Positions 20,230-30,366 of a DNA stretch of 64,000 nt are shown piece after piece. This stretch comes from Bemisia tabaci (Eukaryota; Arthropoda; Insecta; Hemiptera; Aleyrodidae). The stretch lies in NCBI RefSeq assembly GCF_918797505.1, contig NC_092796.1:51528411-51592410 (forward strand), in the 5' to 3' direction. A model generated the notes under the pieces. That model worked only from the letters and a program-made list of their open reading frames with translations. It was not told the origin of the DNA and did not search any database. The position numbers and the translations under genes are program-made. Positions within the stretch are counted from its first letter, which is position 1, and every line of letters starts with the position of its first letter.

Positions 20230-20509
20230 AAAATGTATGTCCATTGCATACAAAAGATACAGGTATAGCTGAGTAGAATCATTGCAGGTAAAATCTCACA
20301 AAAATAGCGTTGAGCACCCGACATTCCTAGGGTGGAAGTTTGTCGGTTTTTTTCACATAGAGGTGCAACGTCCATCGATGAGTCCAAACCACACCACCGG
20401 CCAATCAGAAGCTCCAAGCCGAACTTAAGTGCAGTCGAGACTTGTCCTTAGTATGTAGTAAGTAATAGGTATGGTGGAAGGACCAACAAAATTCGGCCCC
20501 TGGCTGCCA

Positions 20510-21750
20510 AATGAGCTTGTTCAGCAATTCGTAATTCTTGCATTTTTGGAAACTAGAGAGTGCACAGAGTTCACAGGAATTTTCCCCGATTTTTTTGAGC
20601 AATATTAACCCACGAAATACGAGTCCAAAAGTCCGTATTTTGGGCTCCCATTTAAACGCGCGCCGCTTGGCCCATCTCAAAATGGCGCCCATTTTCTCCG
20701 TCCGGCGGTGGCCACACTTTCGACCCGGCGTGCCGGCGAGGTACCTCTGCATGCCTCTGCCGTGTGTGGGTCGTATAAACAAACGAAGATTGATAACACA
20801 AATGATCCAAACAACTCGAAATCTCTTAATTTCTATTAATTTAAATCCATTTTCGACTTCAACCAAGCATTTGGCAATAATATTCATCGTATTTTACAAC
20901 CAGGAGCCACGGCCTATCGACTCATTTTAAGGTGCATTCTGAAAACCAGTCTTACAAGTCCAGTGTCCAAACCCAGACTTTCTTCTTTTACTTTTTTTTG
21001 ACCATTCTCTTTTCATTTTCGCCTCACATCAAATGTTTTGCAGTTTCTTTGTCTTAAGTATGCGGTCCTGAATTCATTCAAGAGTTAGAAGTTCACCATT
21101 TATTTAGTAATATAGCCTTTTAACCTCTCAAGCTTTACCGATATGATCTCATGTAGTTCGAGGTTTCTTTGGCCCAAACCAAGTGATTACACATCTGATG
21201 TGTGTCTTATGGCTCTTCAAATTCGTAGTTTAGAACTAAATCAGAGACTACAGTTACTTAATCCAGTTCTGCTCTCGTGTTCAATGTTTGTCATAAGTGT
21301 TTGTTCGTGTCTGTTCTTTATAAGTGACCGCTGTAGTGCATATACACAGTTATGCTATCGGTACAGGTATTATTTCTTGTTTTCTACAGTCAGGACTTTC
21401 TCTTAAGCGCAATAATTTACCAAAGAAATTCACCTAGTTGCGTAAATAATTTGGTGTATAGATATTCTGTTAATGTCTCCTTGCGGTGATGCAAAGTTTC
21501 TGAGATCTGTCACAAGTGGATTTTGCATTTAGACGGTCACTCTTGTCTGATAAAATTACTGCTCTAGCAGCTTCAAATTTATACTTTGATCTCTGATTCA
21601 TCACTAAATGACACTCATGCAGTGTCATTTATCTTTAATCAGTTCAAAGCTATTTCGACAATGAATCATCTAAGGTCCGATCGAAGAAGGAATTTTCTGG
21701 TGAGTGCTGCGGCTGAACCGACATCACAACTCAACTTTCAAAAGCATCAA
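20510..21750 (+). repeat. 1,241-bp inverted repeat, left arm
   Basis: This arm is collinear, without indels, with the reverse complement of 22901-24141 (position sums are constant at 44651). In the lines compared base by base, the arms are identical from 20510 to 21714. One difference follows at 21715 (g versus a), then three within 21731-21740, and similarity ends at 21750. Mirrored ORFs therefore occur in both arms (20538-20930 with 23721-24113; 21143-21406 with 23245-23508; a 126-codon shared frame on the other strand). None has a motif I recognise. A CpG-rich 'atggcgccc' patch sits near 20680. No terminal repeat or target duplication was found at the outer junctions. Confidence 0.95.
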
Positions 21751-22900
21751 CTTATAAAAATTTATCAGGAAGTGGTAATGGTAAGTGGAAATCATGGTAA
21801 GTAGTGCTCGCTTCTTCCATAAGCAAATTGTGCGCTCAAAATTTCAAAATCTACTCACCTGCATGTATATTTGAAGAGGAATACAACATGATAAGTAGCA
21901 GGCTACACTTCATCTATGAATAATACGTAAATTTGTCTTGAGAGCATTCTTAGGAAACTTCCACAATTTTTAGTTTTGTTCCTGAGAGAAAATTTGGAGA
22001 CGACTCTGCTGCAGCTATTCCCAGGGTTTTTTCAGAAATTTTGTACTTCATAGGTATCATCAAATACTTAAGTATCAACAGATATTGTACAAGACAGAAA
22101 ATTTATTTGAGGATTCCTGCTAGTATGTTGTGTTTCCTGCAGAAACAAGGCTCATCATATTTCATGGAATGAAGTAATTAAAAACTACTTACTTACCTAC
22201 AGCTTGGTCAGTTTCATGTCTTTCTAGAGTGAAGAAAATATTTTTTTTTTCTCTCTATTTAAGAATTCAGGGTGAATCAAACCTGTCCAACAAAAATTTT
22301 AATAAAATCCCTTTGTTCAAAAACACCTAAGAATCATTTCAAAGGTAAATTTGCCGACGATTCTTGTTAAAAGTCCGAAAGTCGGCTGGTTTACTGAATT
22401 TCTCAGGTACAGACGGATGGAAGGATTTTGAAAAGACATGGAATTACATCCTCCCATAAGAATAAGTCAGGAACATGGTTAAGGTTATCTGGGGATGACA
22501 TTTGTAACATTTCGTTGCATGATTTTATAATCGAAGAGAAACAGAAAGTCTGAAACTTTGTAAATCTACGTACGTGGTTTTCTAGTTAGGCTATGACATT
22601 GATATGCTCGTTTTGTTATCAATTAATCTCCACAAAGGTAAGCATACTTACAAAAACTGTACCACAAGAGATGCGAATGTAACTTGTGATACCTAAGTGA
22701 CTTTACAAATCTTACCTGTTAAACTACCAGCTGCCCGATTATTGAAACTATGTCATCCCGACATGAAAAGACATAGCCCTATCATATCCATGCAATATAT
22801 TGGAATTTGATGTCTTGTCAGGTTGCTCTAAGCCTTCAATAATCGGCCTGCTGATTAGTTGCAAAATATTTCCACTTCCAGACGAATGATCATGTCTTGG
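21751..22900. other. Spacer (loop) of the large inverted repeat
   Basis: 1,150 bp of AT-rich single-copy-looking sequence separates the arms. No ORF over 60 codons lies wholly within it and no inverted repeat of its own was noticed. A strong donor-like 'ctggtgagtgc' lies just inside the left arm (21699-21709) and is mirrored in the right arm. Confidence 0.6.
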
Positions 22901-24141
22901 TTGATGCTTTCGATAGTAGAGTTGTGATGTCGGTTTAGCCGCAGCACTCACCAGAAAATTCCTTCTTCGATCGGACCTTAGATGATTCATTGTCGAAATA
23001 GCTTTGAACTGATTAAAGATAAATGACACTGCATGAGTGTCATTTAGTGATGAATCAGAGATCAAAGTATAAATTTGAAGCTGCTAGAGCAGTAATTTTA
23101 TCAGACAAGAGTGACCGTCTAAATGCAAAATCCACTTGTGACAGATCTCAGAAACTTTGCATCACCGCAAGGAGACATTAACAGAATATCTATACACCAA
23201 ATTATTTACGCAACTAGGTGAATTTCTTTGGTAAATTATTGCGCTTAAGAGAAAGTCCTGACTGTAGAAAACAAGAAATAATACCTGTACCGATAGCATA
23301 ACTGTGTATATGCACTACAGCGGTCACTTATAAAGAACAGACACGAACAAACACTTATGACAAACATTGAACACGAGAGCAGAACTGGATTAAGTAACTG
23401 TAGTCTCTGATTTAGTTCTAAACTACGAATTTGAAGAGCCATAAGACACACATCAGATGTGTAATCACTTGGTTTGGGCCAAAGAAACCTCGAACTACAT
23501 GAGATCATATCGGTAAAGCTTGAGAGGTTAAAAGGCTATATTACTAAATAAATGGTGAACTTCTAACTCTTGAATGAATTCAGGACCGCATACTTAAGAC
23601 AAAGAAACTGCAAAACATTTGATGTGAGGCGAAAATGAAAAGAGAATGGTCAAAAAAAAGTAAAAGAAGAAAGTCTGGGTTTGGACACTGGACTTGTAAG
23701 ACTGGTTTTCAGAATGCACCTTAAAATGAGTCGATAGGCCGTGGCTCCTGGTTGTAAAATACGATGAATATTATTGCCAAATGCTTGGTTGAAGTCGAAA
23801 ATGGATTTAAATTAATAGAAATTAAGAGATTTCGAGTTGTTTGGATCATTTGTGTTATCAATCTTCGTTTGTTTATACGACCCACACACGGCAGAGGCAT
23901 GCAGAGGTACCTCGCCGGCACGCCGGGTCGAAAGTGTGGCCACCGCCGGACGGAGAAAATGGGCGCCATTTTGAGATGGGCCAAGCGGCGCGCGTTTAAA
24001 TGGGAGCCCAAAATACGGACTTTTGGACTCGTATTTCGTGGGTTAATATTGCTCAAAAAAATCGGGGAAAATTCCTGTGAACTCTGTGCACTCTCTAGTT
24101 TCCAAAAATGCAAGAATTACGAATTGCTGAACAAGCTCATT
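22901..24141 (-). repeat. 1,241-bp inverted repeat, right arm
   Basis: Reverse complement of 20510-21750. The outer junction is at 'gaacaagctcatt|gtgtcg', where the left arm has 'tggcagcca' in mirror. The near-absence of substitutions implies a recent duplication, gene conversion or an assembly fold-back; the sharp but slightly decayed inner edge argues for a genuine genomic structure. Confidence 0.95.
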
Positions 24142-24211
24142 GTGTCGTGTAATCGAGACTCTACTGTATGCAGCAAGCAAACCCTATGTACATAGTTCAT
24201 TTCAGCGATAA

Positions 24212-24918
24212 TAGACTGCGTTTAGCAGAAAGGAACCAAGCCATATCAGCTATCGCCAGATTTAACCGGACAATTTAATTTTCACAAGAGAGCGTTTGTG
24301 CGTATTCCTTTGAAATTTCAAGGAATTTGCTCCGTACTATGCAAAATATTCACTGTTAAACGTTGCAAAGCAGAAAATTTGGTGCTCATACACTGAAAAA
24401 AAATTCTCGGCGTTTTTACCAAGGTCCGTTGGTACCTTTACCATCTCACTTTATTTTACCAATTATTGGTAATTTTACCAAGACAGACTGGTAAGCTTAC
24501 CCAAAAACCGGTATTTTTACTGTTTTTTTTTCAGGTAAGAATACCACTTTTATTGGTAATCAATTCCCGGTAAATTTGTCATTTTATCTCGGTAATTATA
24601 CCACAGTCGATAAAAAATATTGGCGTTTTTACCAAGGTCCAGTAAAATTACCGAGAAAGTTCAATAATTTTACCAAGATTTCTCGGTAAAATTACCAATT
24701 CCATAAATGGTAATTTTACCAAGAAAAAACTGGGATCAAATAGAACCCTGAATTCTTGGTAATTTTACCCTTTTCTTAGTAAATATACCGAGATTTTTTT
24801 TTCAGTGTGACGTTTGAATAAAAATCCGCACAGCCGTTTTCATAGAAAAAATTAAATTGCTCAATTAAATTTGACAATAGCTGATGTGGCTTGGTTCCTC
24901 TTTGCAAAACGCGGTCCA
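24212..24918 (+). mobile_element. TIR element interrupted by a CACTG element
   Basis: The left end 'gactgcgtttagcagaaagg' then 'aaccaagcca' is mirrored at the right by 'tggcttggttcctctttgca' then 'aaacgcggtcca'. 'tcagctatcg' and 'caatagctga' continue the pairing, giving arms of ~45 bp. The middle is occupied by the palindromic element 24391-24807. The termini resemble family C (TTGGACTGCATTTTGC), so this may be a C relative. Confidence 0.65.
24391..24807 (+). mobile_element. CACTG-ended element packed with TTGGTAATTTTACC motifs
   Basis: The ends CACTGAAAAAAAATTCTCGG and CCGAGATTTTTTTTTCAGTG are inverted repeats; the flanking dinucleotides are TA and TG. Inside, the string GGTAATTTTACC or GGTAAAATTACC and its halves (TTACCAAG, TTGGTAA) recurs many times on both strands over 400 bp, so the whole element folds back on itself in many registers. 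It encodes nothing and is nested in 24212-24918. Confidence 0.75.
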
Positions 24919-25214
24919 AATACGTCCATACGATACGACGATTAACGGGAGGAACCGAACTAATTATCGATAGATGAGACGATGGAAGCGAGGAATTGGT
25001 GGTGCGTTTTGGCAGGTCGTCCGGGAAACGGCAACGAGAAGCGTGACGCAACCCCGGCCGAGGATACGTTACGGGAAGGGGAAGCCGCGAGGTATCGCAT
25101 CGCGAGGATTGAACTTCGACTTTTCGCCCAGAGAAAGTTGGCAGCAGGAGCCGTTCCTCCTCGTATCGCCGCGGTGCGCGCGCCACTTCCGCTGCGTTTC
25201 CGGACGCTCAGCCG
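24919..25214. other. CpG-rich block
   Basis: GC-rich, with overlapping ORFs on both strands (24960-25244, 24974-25231, 24982-25224, 24776-25186). None shows a domain signature. It could be a promoter-type island or a decayed exon; I cannot decide. Confidence 0.3.
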
Positions 25215-25531
25215 CCCGGGCTGATTCTTGAAATCGATAGACAAAGAGATCAGCGGGCCGATTATTGAAATTGATAGACATAGCTATAGACAAAGGAGAC
25301 AAAAGAGATATGGAGAGATCCTATTGGTGGAAGCGATTGGTTGCAATGGACAAAGGAGGTAGGTAATAGACTAACTAACGGCAACCCACGAGAGACCCGA
25401 CAGTTAGTCTATCATTTTCTCCCTTTGTCTATAGGAACCACCCACGTCAACCAATAGGATCGCCCCATACTCCCGATGTCTTCTTTGTCTATAGCTTTGT
25501 GCATCAATTTCAACAATCAGTCCGCTGGGCC
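25215..25531 (+). mobile_element. MITE family B, copy 1, with duplicated left end
   Basis: The main body (25251-25531) has inverted ends: left 'cgattattgaaattgataga' then 'gctatagacaaagga', right 'tctttgtctatagctttg' then 'caatttcaacaatcag'. 'gatcctattggt' and 'accaataggatc' continue the pairing. The centre holds 'tagactaactaacggcaacc' and 'agttagtctatcattttctc'. Just outside the left end, 25218-25250 repeats the terminus (ctgattcttgaaatcgatag). Total arms are ~80 bp. Non-coding. Confidence 0.75.
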
Positions 25532-25555
25532 GGATTTACTTGCTTGCCGCCTATA

Positions 25556-25808
25556 CTGCCGTGCTAAGGAAAAACGCCGTATGAGCCTTCAGACGTCGCC
25601 AAGTTTCCTCCGATAAAAACCGAATTTACTGAGAAAATTGTGAATATTATTTTCCAAAATTTTTAGACAATTTTGTACGCAATTTAATCTAAAATATCCG
25701 AAAATTGTAAAGAATGATATGCATGAATGATGTCAAAAATACATGTTTTATCAAGGGAAATTTGGCAACTCTCGAATGTTCATACGGCGTTCTTCCTTGG
25801 TACGGCAG
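25556..25808 (+). mobile_element. MITE family A, copy 3, nested in hAT G
   Basis: Complete family A copy with 'ctgccgtgctaaggaaaaac' and 'cttccttggtacggcag' ends, flanked by TATA on both sides (25552-25555 and 25809-25812). The uninterrupted sequence at 4141-4158 (gccgcc-catg-ggccgcc) shows the target as a 4-bp spacer, so the duplication is TATA, or TA with TA belonging to the element. Confidence 0.85.
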
Positions 25809-26087
25809 TATAGGCCGCCTGTATTTTGCCGCTCCCTTCTCAATCGTTTTGAAACATCAATAAAAACCATCAAGTGAACGTGCCGGAGGGGGAGGGGTGC
25901 ATAAGACGCGTTTACTCGTATTGGACACATTTTTTTGCGAAAGCCGTGTCAACACTACTAGCAAAAATTCACGTAACTTGGCGCAAAATTTAAGTTTCGT
26001 AAACCTATCTCTGTGTGGGCAAGGCATTCCATTTATATGACATGAACGAAAATATTATGAAAGAACACACATAAATGTGCTTTAATA

Positions 26088-27116
26088 CATAGGTTGTCCC
26101 AAAAGTACTGCACGTTTTTTTATTTTGGACGAACGGTAGCAGATATCAAAATGCGGTTTGTGTAGTCTTAAAGACAGAGCAATTACCGATAAAACAACAC
26201 AAATCCGAGCTCTCTAAGTCAAAAAATGACCAAGTTACAGGGTTTTGAAAATGGCTTCCAGAGGGGACCCCTACGGAAATTTTAGCTTCTTTTCTGGGGG
26301 AAAAAAAACAAAGATTTAAAGATTCAAGATCAATTGGTTTTATTAAATCAATTTTACACAATCTTACCAAGATTACTGGCATTTAATCCTCTTCACTTGA
26401 CGACTGGACACTGGTTTCCTTCTCAAAATACCTTCCATCGCTTGCCACACAGCGCCGCAACCGTTCTTCCCACTTCTTCAAACATGTTTTTTCTTCTTGC
26501 CTGATGTTCTTCAAGAAAGTTTCAACAGCTCTTTCTATCTCGTTGATGGAGTTCAATTTCCTGCCTCTTAAGCCCTTTTTCAGCGTAGGGAATAACCAAA
26601 AATCGCAGGATGCAAGGTCCGGGCTGATATCATGTTGCCAACTTCATTCGATCGCGATGATTTCTCTGTAGAATTTTTGATTAATCAAATCTTTGTTTTT
26701 TCCAGAAAAGAAGCTAAAAATCCTGGAGTGGTCACCTCTACAAGTCATTTTCAAAACACTGTAACTTGGTCATTTTTTGACTTAGAGAGCTTGGATTTGT
26801 CTTGTTTTATCGGTAATTGGCCGGTCTTTAAGACTACACAAACCGCATTTTGATATCTGCTACCGTTCGTCTAAAAAAAAAAAACAATCAACTCTTTGTT
26901 TTTTTCCCGGAAAAGAAGCTAAAATTTCCGTAGGGGTCCCCTCTGGAAGCCATTTTCAAAACCCTGTAACTTGGTCATTTTTTGACTTAGAGAGCTCGGA
27001 TTTGTGTTGTTTTATCGGTAATTGCTCTGTCTTTAAGACTACACAAACCGCATTTTGATATCTGCTACCGTTCGTCCAAAAAAAAAAAACGTGCAGTACT
27101 TTTGGGACAACCTATG
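26088..27116 (-). mobile_element. Deleted mariner-type element, TA duplication, nested in hAT G
   Basis: The ends are CATAGGTTGTCCCAAAAGTA and its complement (ttttgggacaacctatg), flanked by TA at 26086-26087 and 27117-27118. The empty site (ttTAattttaac) is preserved at 4310-4311. The TIR regions are ~230 bp (26088-26320 and 26880-27116), and a third, diverged TIR-like copy (26655-26875) sits beside the right one in the same orientation. Only the last ~85 codons of a transposase remain (26383-26643, minus). The TIR type, TA target and peptide place it in the mariner branch of IS630-Tc1-mariner. Confidence 0.85.
26383..26643 (-). pseudogene. Mariner-type transposase, C-terminal fragment
   Basis: Read from 26643 down to the TAA at 26385-26383, the minus strand gives a peptide containing QHDISPDLASCDFWLFPTLK, then KKGLRGRKLNS and a Lys/Glu-rich helical tail ending SSSEED. 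SPDLAPCDFWLFPxLK is the signature around the last catalytic Asp of mariner transposases, followed by the usual C-terminal stretch with KKWEERLRRCV. An in-frame stop lies immediately upstream and the N-terminal DNA-binding and first catalytic regions are absent, so it is a truncated relic that cannot catalyse transposition. Too short and start-less to be expressed as a protein. Confidence 0.85.
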
Positions 27117-27689
27117 TAATTTTAACTTCCGCCGCCGCGCCGCGCTGGCCGCACTATGTTTGGCGCAATGCGTGAAGTATTCCTACAGTCTTGTATGCGC
27201 TATGCGTTTCACGCCGACCGCTGTGGCACGCACTAAGTTTGACGTAATGCGTGAAGTATTCATGCAGTCTTGTAGGCGCTATGCGTTTCACGTCGCCCGC
27301 TGCTCACCGCAGCGACCGCACTGTCTTTGACGCAATGCGTGAAGTATTCATGCAGTCATGTAGGCGCTAATATATGTTACATGCCGACCGCCGCGCCGAG
27401 GGTTTCTCCTGTTCATCTCAAGTTCTCGTCATCATTGCTCTCTGCGCCGTTCCAGGCCGAAGTCCGTGTTCGGTTTCTCTCTTAGTCTGAACTCGACTAA
27501 TTAAAGGTGCTGTCTGTTGTATCACAGGAAGACAACAAAATTAGAGATATACTCTCGGGAAATGAGAGATTTTGTCACATTTTCTCGTTTGTAATTTTTT
27601 CTCTGAAACCGATTTTTCTTTATACAGCTACATTTAAAAAATTGCAAAATTTGCCGCCCCTTAAATTTGCCGCCATGGGCCGCGGCCCA

Positions 27690-27766
27690 TGTATTCTTAT
27701 GGGTCTCAGGGCTCATGAATTAATGTACATAGTTCCGTTTGATAGAAATACGTCCAGTTGGTACTC
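27690..27766 (+). mobile_element. Element D, right half
   Basis: 'tattcttatgggtctcaggg', 'ctcatgaattaatgtacata' and 'aatacgtccagttgg' match the right half of the complete D element at 52465-52590. The left half is missing; it replaces the right end of hAT G copy 2. Confidence 0.6.
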
Positions 27767-27874
27767 TAGTTAAAACGGATGGTTCCTACAGACTAATTGT
27801 AAGAGAGCAAATGATGCAGCTAGCCTTAGGGTATCTCGTGAGTTGTCGTTGGTCAGAATATTACTTAAAACTTA

Positions 27875-27982
27875 GAAAGTCATTGTCCATTGCAACCACC
27901 CGTCTCCACCAATAGGATTGCTCCATTTTCTCTTTGTCGATCGTTTTGTCTAATTTCAATAATAACCTCGCAGATTTGGTCT
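27875..27982 (-). mobile_element. MITE family B, right-end fragment
   Basis: 'ccattgcaaccacccgtctc', 'accaataggattgctcc', 'tctttgtcgatcg' and 'aatttcaataataacctcgc' match the right half of family B (compare 25430-25531). The left half is absent. Confidence 0.6.
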
Positions 27983-29207
27983 TTCCGGATGCCATGGCAC
28001 AAAGTGCATACCTATGTCAGAGTTTCAATGGAACTTACTTGATTTTTACGCAGCATGTCGAGTACCTAATGTCTACTACCTGGTGGCTCAAACCCGAAGA
28101 GTCAATATGATTCAAGGTAGAGGGCTGCGACACGGTAGAAATGGGAAGCGGGAACAATCGGAACAATTAATTTTATTTAAAAGTAAATATTTAATCAGGG
28201 GAAACTGAATGTTCATGCAGTTTGTTAACTCGACACAAAACGCAAATGCACTCAAGGTTTTTGGGGGGAACTTTCGCAGTTTTTGTGTGGCACGACTGCG
28301 GACGTAGTGTAACGATAACGTAACTTTGAAGAAATCAGTTGTTCCTCGTGCCAACTTTTAATGTTGATTCTAATGAATAAGTTTGCCAAAAATTAACTGA
28401 CAGGCAGGCAGGCACCGTACCTGTAAAATAGTTAGTTTTTTCCCTCTTTTTTTTCTGAATGAACTTAGAACAGCCATGCGTAATTTATTCGTTAATATTG
28501 ATGATCGTTCCAAACGCCCTTCAGGTAAGCATTATGAGCGTGATCAATATAATGGGCTCTGAAGGCAAGAGTGTTACACTTATGCAAACCAATACAAGCA
28601 CACAATCAAAGCTGATGAACTAAGGTTAAGTGAACATCCGCTCATTACATTGACAGATATTTTACTTTAGTTTTATAATTAAATTTCATGTTAAATGTAT
28701 AAAATAAAAAACTTAAGTAAAAAAAGAGTGACATTACGGACAGAAGTTTATGGGTAGTTGACTCTTACTGAGCGTATGCATTATCCGATGATTCAACGCA
28801 TAAATTGGTCAGCGTCATTTGAAAACGCCGTCGGGTTTGTTTTAATGGAATATTCAAAGTTTTTGAGAATTCTATAATGTGTAGCAAAATAATTGGCACT
28901 ATTCTGGCAGGAAAATGTACTTTACTCGGGGGCATGGCACGCCACTTGGCCAATACGCGGCCCACCCTCCAGAGAACGCTTCCTGCGTCATGTTTAAAAT
29001 ATTTAAGGATAGCAAACTCATCTAAAAGTTACAGCCGGAAAAATCATGAAAATCGGCTCGATGTAGATCCGAAACGAACTGACTAAAAATGGTTAAACAA
29101 ATGACTAAAATTTGGTTCATAACTAAAAAATATAAAGAAAGGGGCTCATCTGGTGGTTATCCCCTGCCGACAATCCTGAAAATCTTGGATATTGGTTTAA
29201 CAGATGA
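27983..29207. other. Unassigned 1.2-kb stretch
   Basis: No gene recognised. Small ORFs (28014-28208, 28877-29086 and minus-strand overlaps) lack motifs. A GGCA microsatellite (28401-28413) is the only simple repeat. Confidence 0.35.
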
Positions 29208-29375
29208 GTATCTAGAAGAAGTCCAGCCAAACGGTGGGTAGAGGGCATCCGTGAAGAGATGCAGAGATGCCAGCTTCCGGAGGATCTCTACCATGACAGA
29301 TTCCTGTGGCGGGTAGGTGACGCAGAGCGCCCTGCTAGCGCCCGGCCGTAAAAGCGGCTTACACATACATACCTA
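29208..29375 (+). pseudogene. Non-LTR retrotransposon 3' tail, copy 1
   Basis: The frame 29208-29351 (TAA at 29349-29351) gives a 47-residue peptide with RSPAKRWVEGIREEM, then RCQLPEDLYHDRFLWRV. The RxPxxRWxxxIxxxM...DRxxWR pattern is the usual C-terminus of the reverse-transcriptase protein of LINE-type elements, and it lies next to a 3' end that runs into an ACATACATAC tail (29361-29372). A second copy lies at 32356-32490. Everything upstream (RT and endonuclease) is missing, as expected of 5'-truncated insertions. The clade cannot be decided. Confidence 0.7.
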
Positions 29376-30366
29376 GAAGAAACTATGTGCAAACAAGTTA
29401 AATCAAAAGTGACGACAAAAAACCTAAAACCCATGCACATGCATACTTCCTATTGATTTAATTTATCTGCACATGGTTCAGTTTTGCCGCAAAATATGCC
29501 CATTTAGACATAACTGATTCTCTAGTTTCCAAGTAATTCTCGATGATTTTCTGATTCCCGGTTACTGGTGCACTCGCGTGAAATCAATGGACACAGATGG
29601 CGAGCCGCCTCCTCCTGTTTTCTTTCTCCGTGGGTGCTGAGATCATTGCGGCGCCGTAACCTAAAATACCCGGAGTGTAATAGCCGCAACGACTGCGCAT
29701 GCGCGGCCGGCAATAACAAGAGAAACAGCGAAAAGAGCCCGTGACAATGAACTTGCGTTCGCCACGGGGGATGGGGGAGCAAGGGGGGGGGGGGGTACAA
29801 GGCATTAACCTTAGCGCGAAACTACGCGCCGTGTTGCAAGATCTTAAGGAACTTGATACCGCTTCAAAAAGGACAGGAAGGAGTTGTGGACTCTGTCATT
29901 GAACGCTTAAAGGGTCATAATGCAGTGAAGTGGGATCATTGTGTGGTCACCTTCGAAATACCATGTCGTGAGATCCCTTTATGGCCAATATTTTAGGATG
30001 CACTTTGAAATCACTTTGACTTGAAATCTTTATAAACGTGCGTTCAGTTCCCTAATCTTTAGGCAATTTCATAGAGACTTCAAGACAGGGAAACTTCCAG
30101 GTACAGTTTTAAATTTCGGCCATCGGTCTCTAGATCAACGTTGAGAAAGTTCTAAAATTTCCTCATCGATATCTATTTTCGAGGAAATTTTTAAGGATAT
30201 TTCAAGTCAAGGAGCATTTCTGGTACTTGACATTCCAATTTTAAACCGTGTTCATTTCGAACAGTTAATCAGCAAAAAACGAGCATCCTTAACTTCTGCA
30301 GTTTACCCTAGAGGACCACCCTTCCATTACCCGAACTTAAGAGCGGGGTCGTTAAAAAATAGTTTA
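29376..30366. other. Unassigned stretch
   Basis: Nothing recognised. A G-rich run lies near 29782-29797 and a GC-richer patch at 29600-29800 with overlapping minus-strand ORFs (29522-29800, 29584-29805) that show no motif. Confidence 0.35.

Larger units (their letters stand above)
25526..27689 (+). mobile_element. hAT family G, second copy, interrupted by two insertions
   Basis: It starts TGGGCCGGATTT (first base changed from CAGGGCCG) and follows the 4122-4805 copy: 'ggccgcctgtattttgc', 'aagtgaacgtgccggagggg', 'attttaacttccg', subrepeats, 'taattaaaggtgctg', 'gccatgggccgcggcccatg'. MITE A (25556-25808) and a mariner relic (26088-27116) are inserted in it. It has three ~80-bp subrepeats (about 27146-27370) where the 4.1-kb copy has two, plus ~120 extra bp at 25935-26065. 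The right terminus is lost at 27689, where a fragment of element D begins. Confidence 0.8.

Noticed and set aside
20405..20930. ORFs of 130 and 160 codons in the large inverted repeat
   Set aside because: They overlap on opposite strands. Their identity in both arms only reflects the DNA identity, and no motif was recognised.
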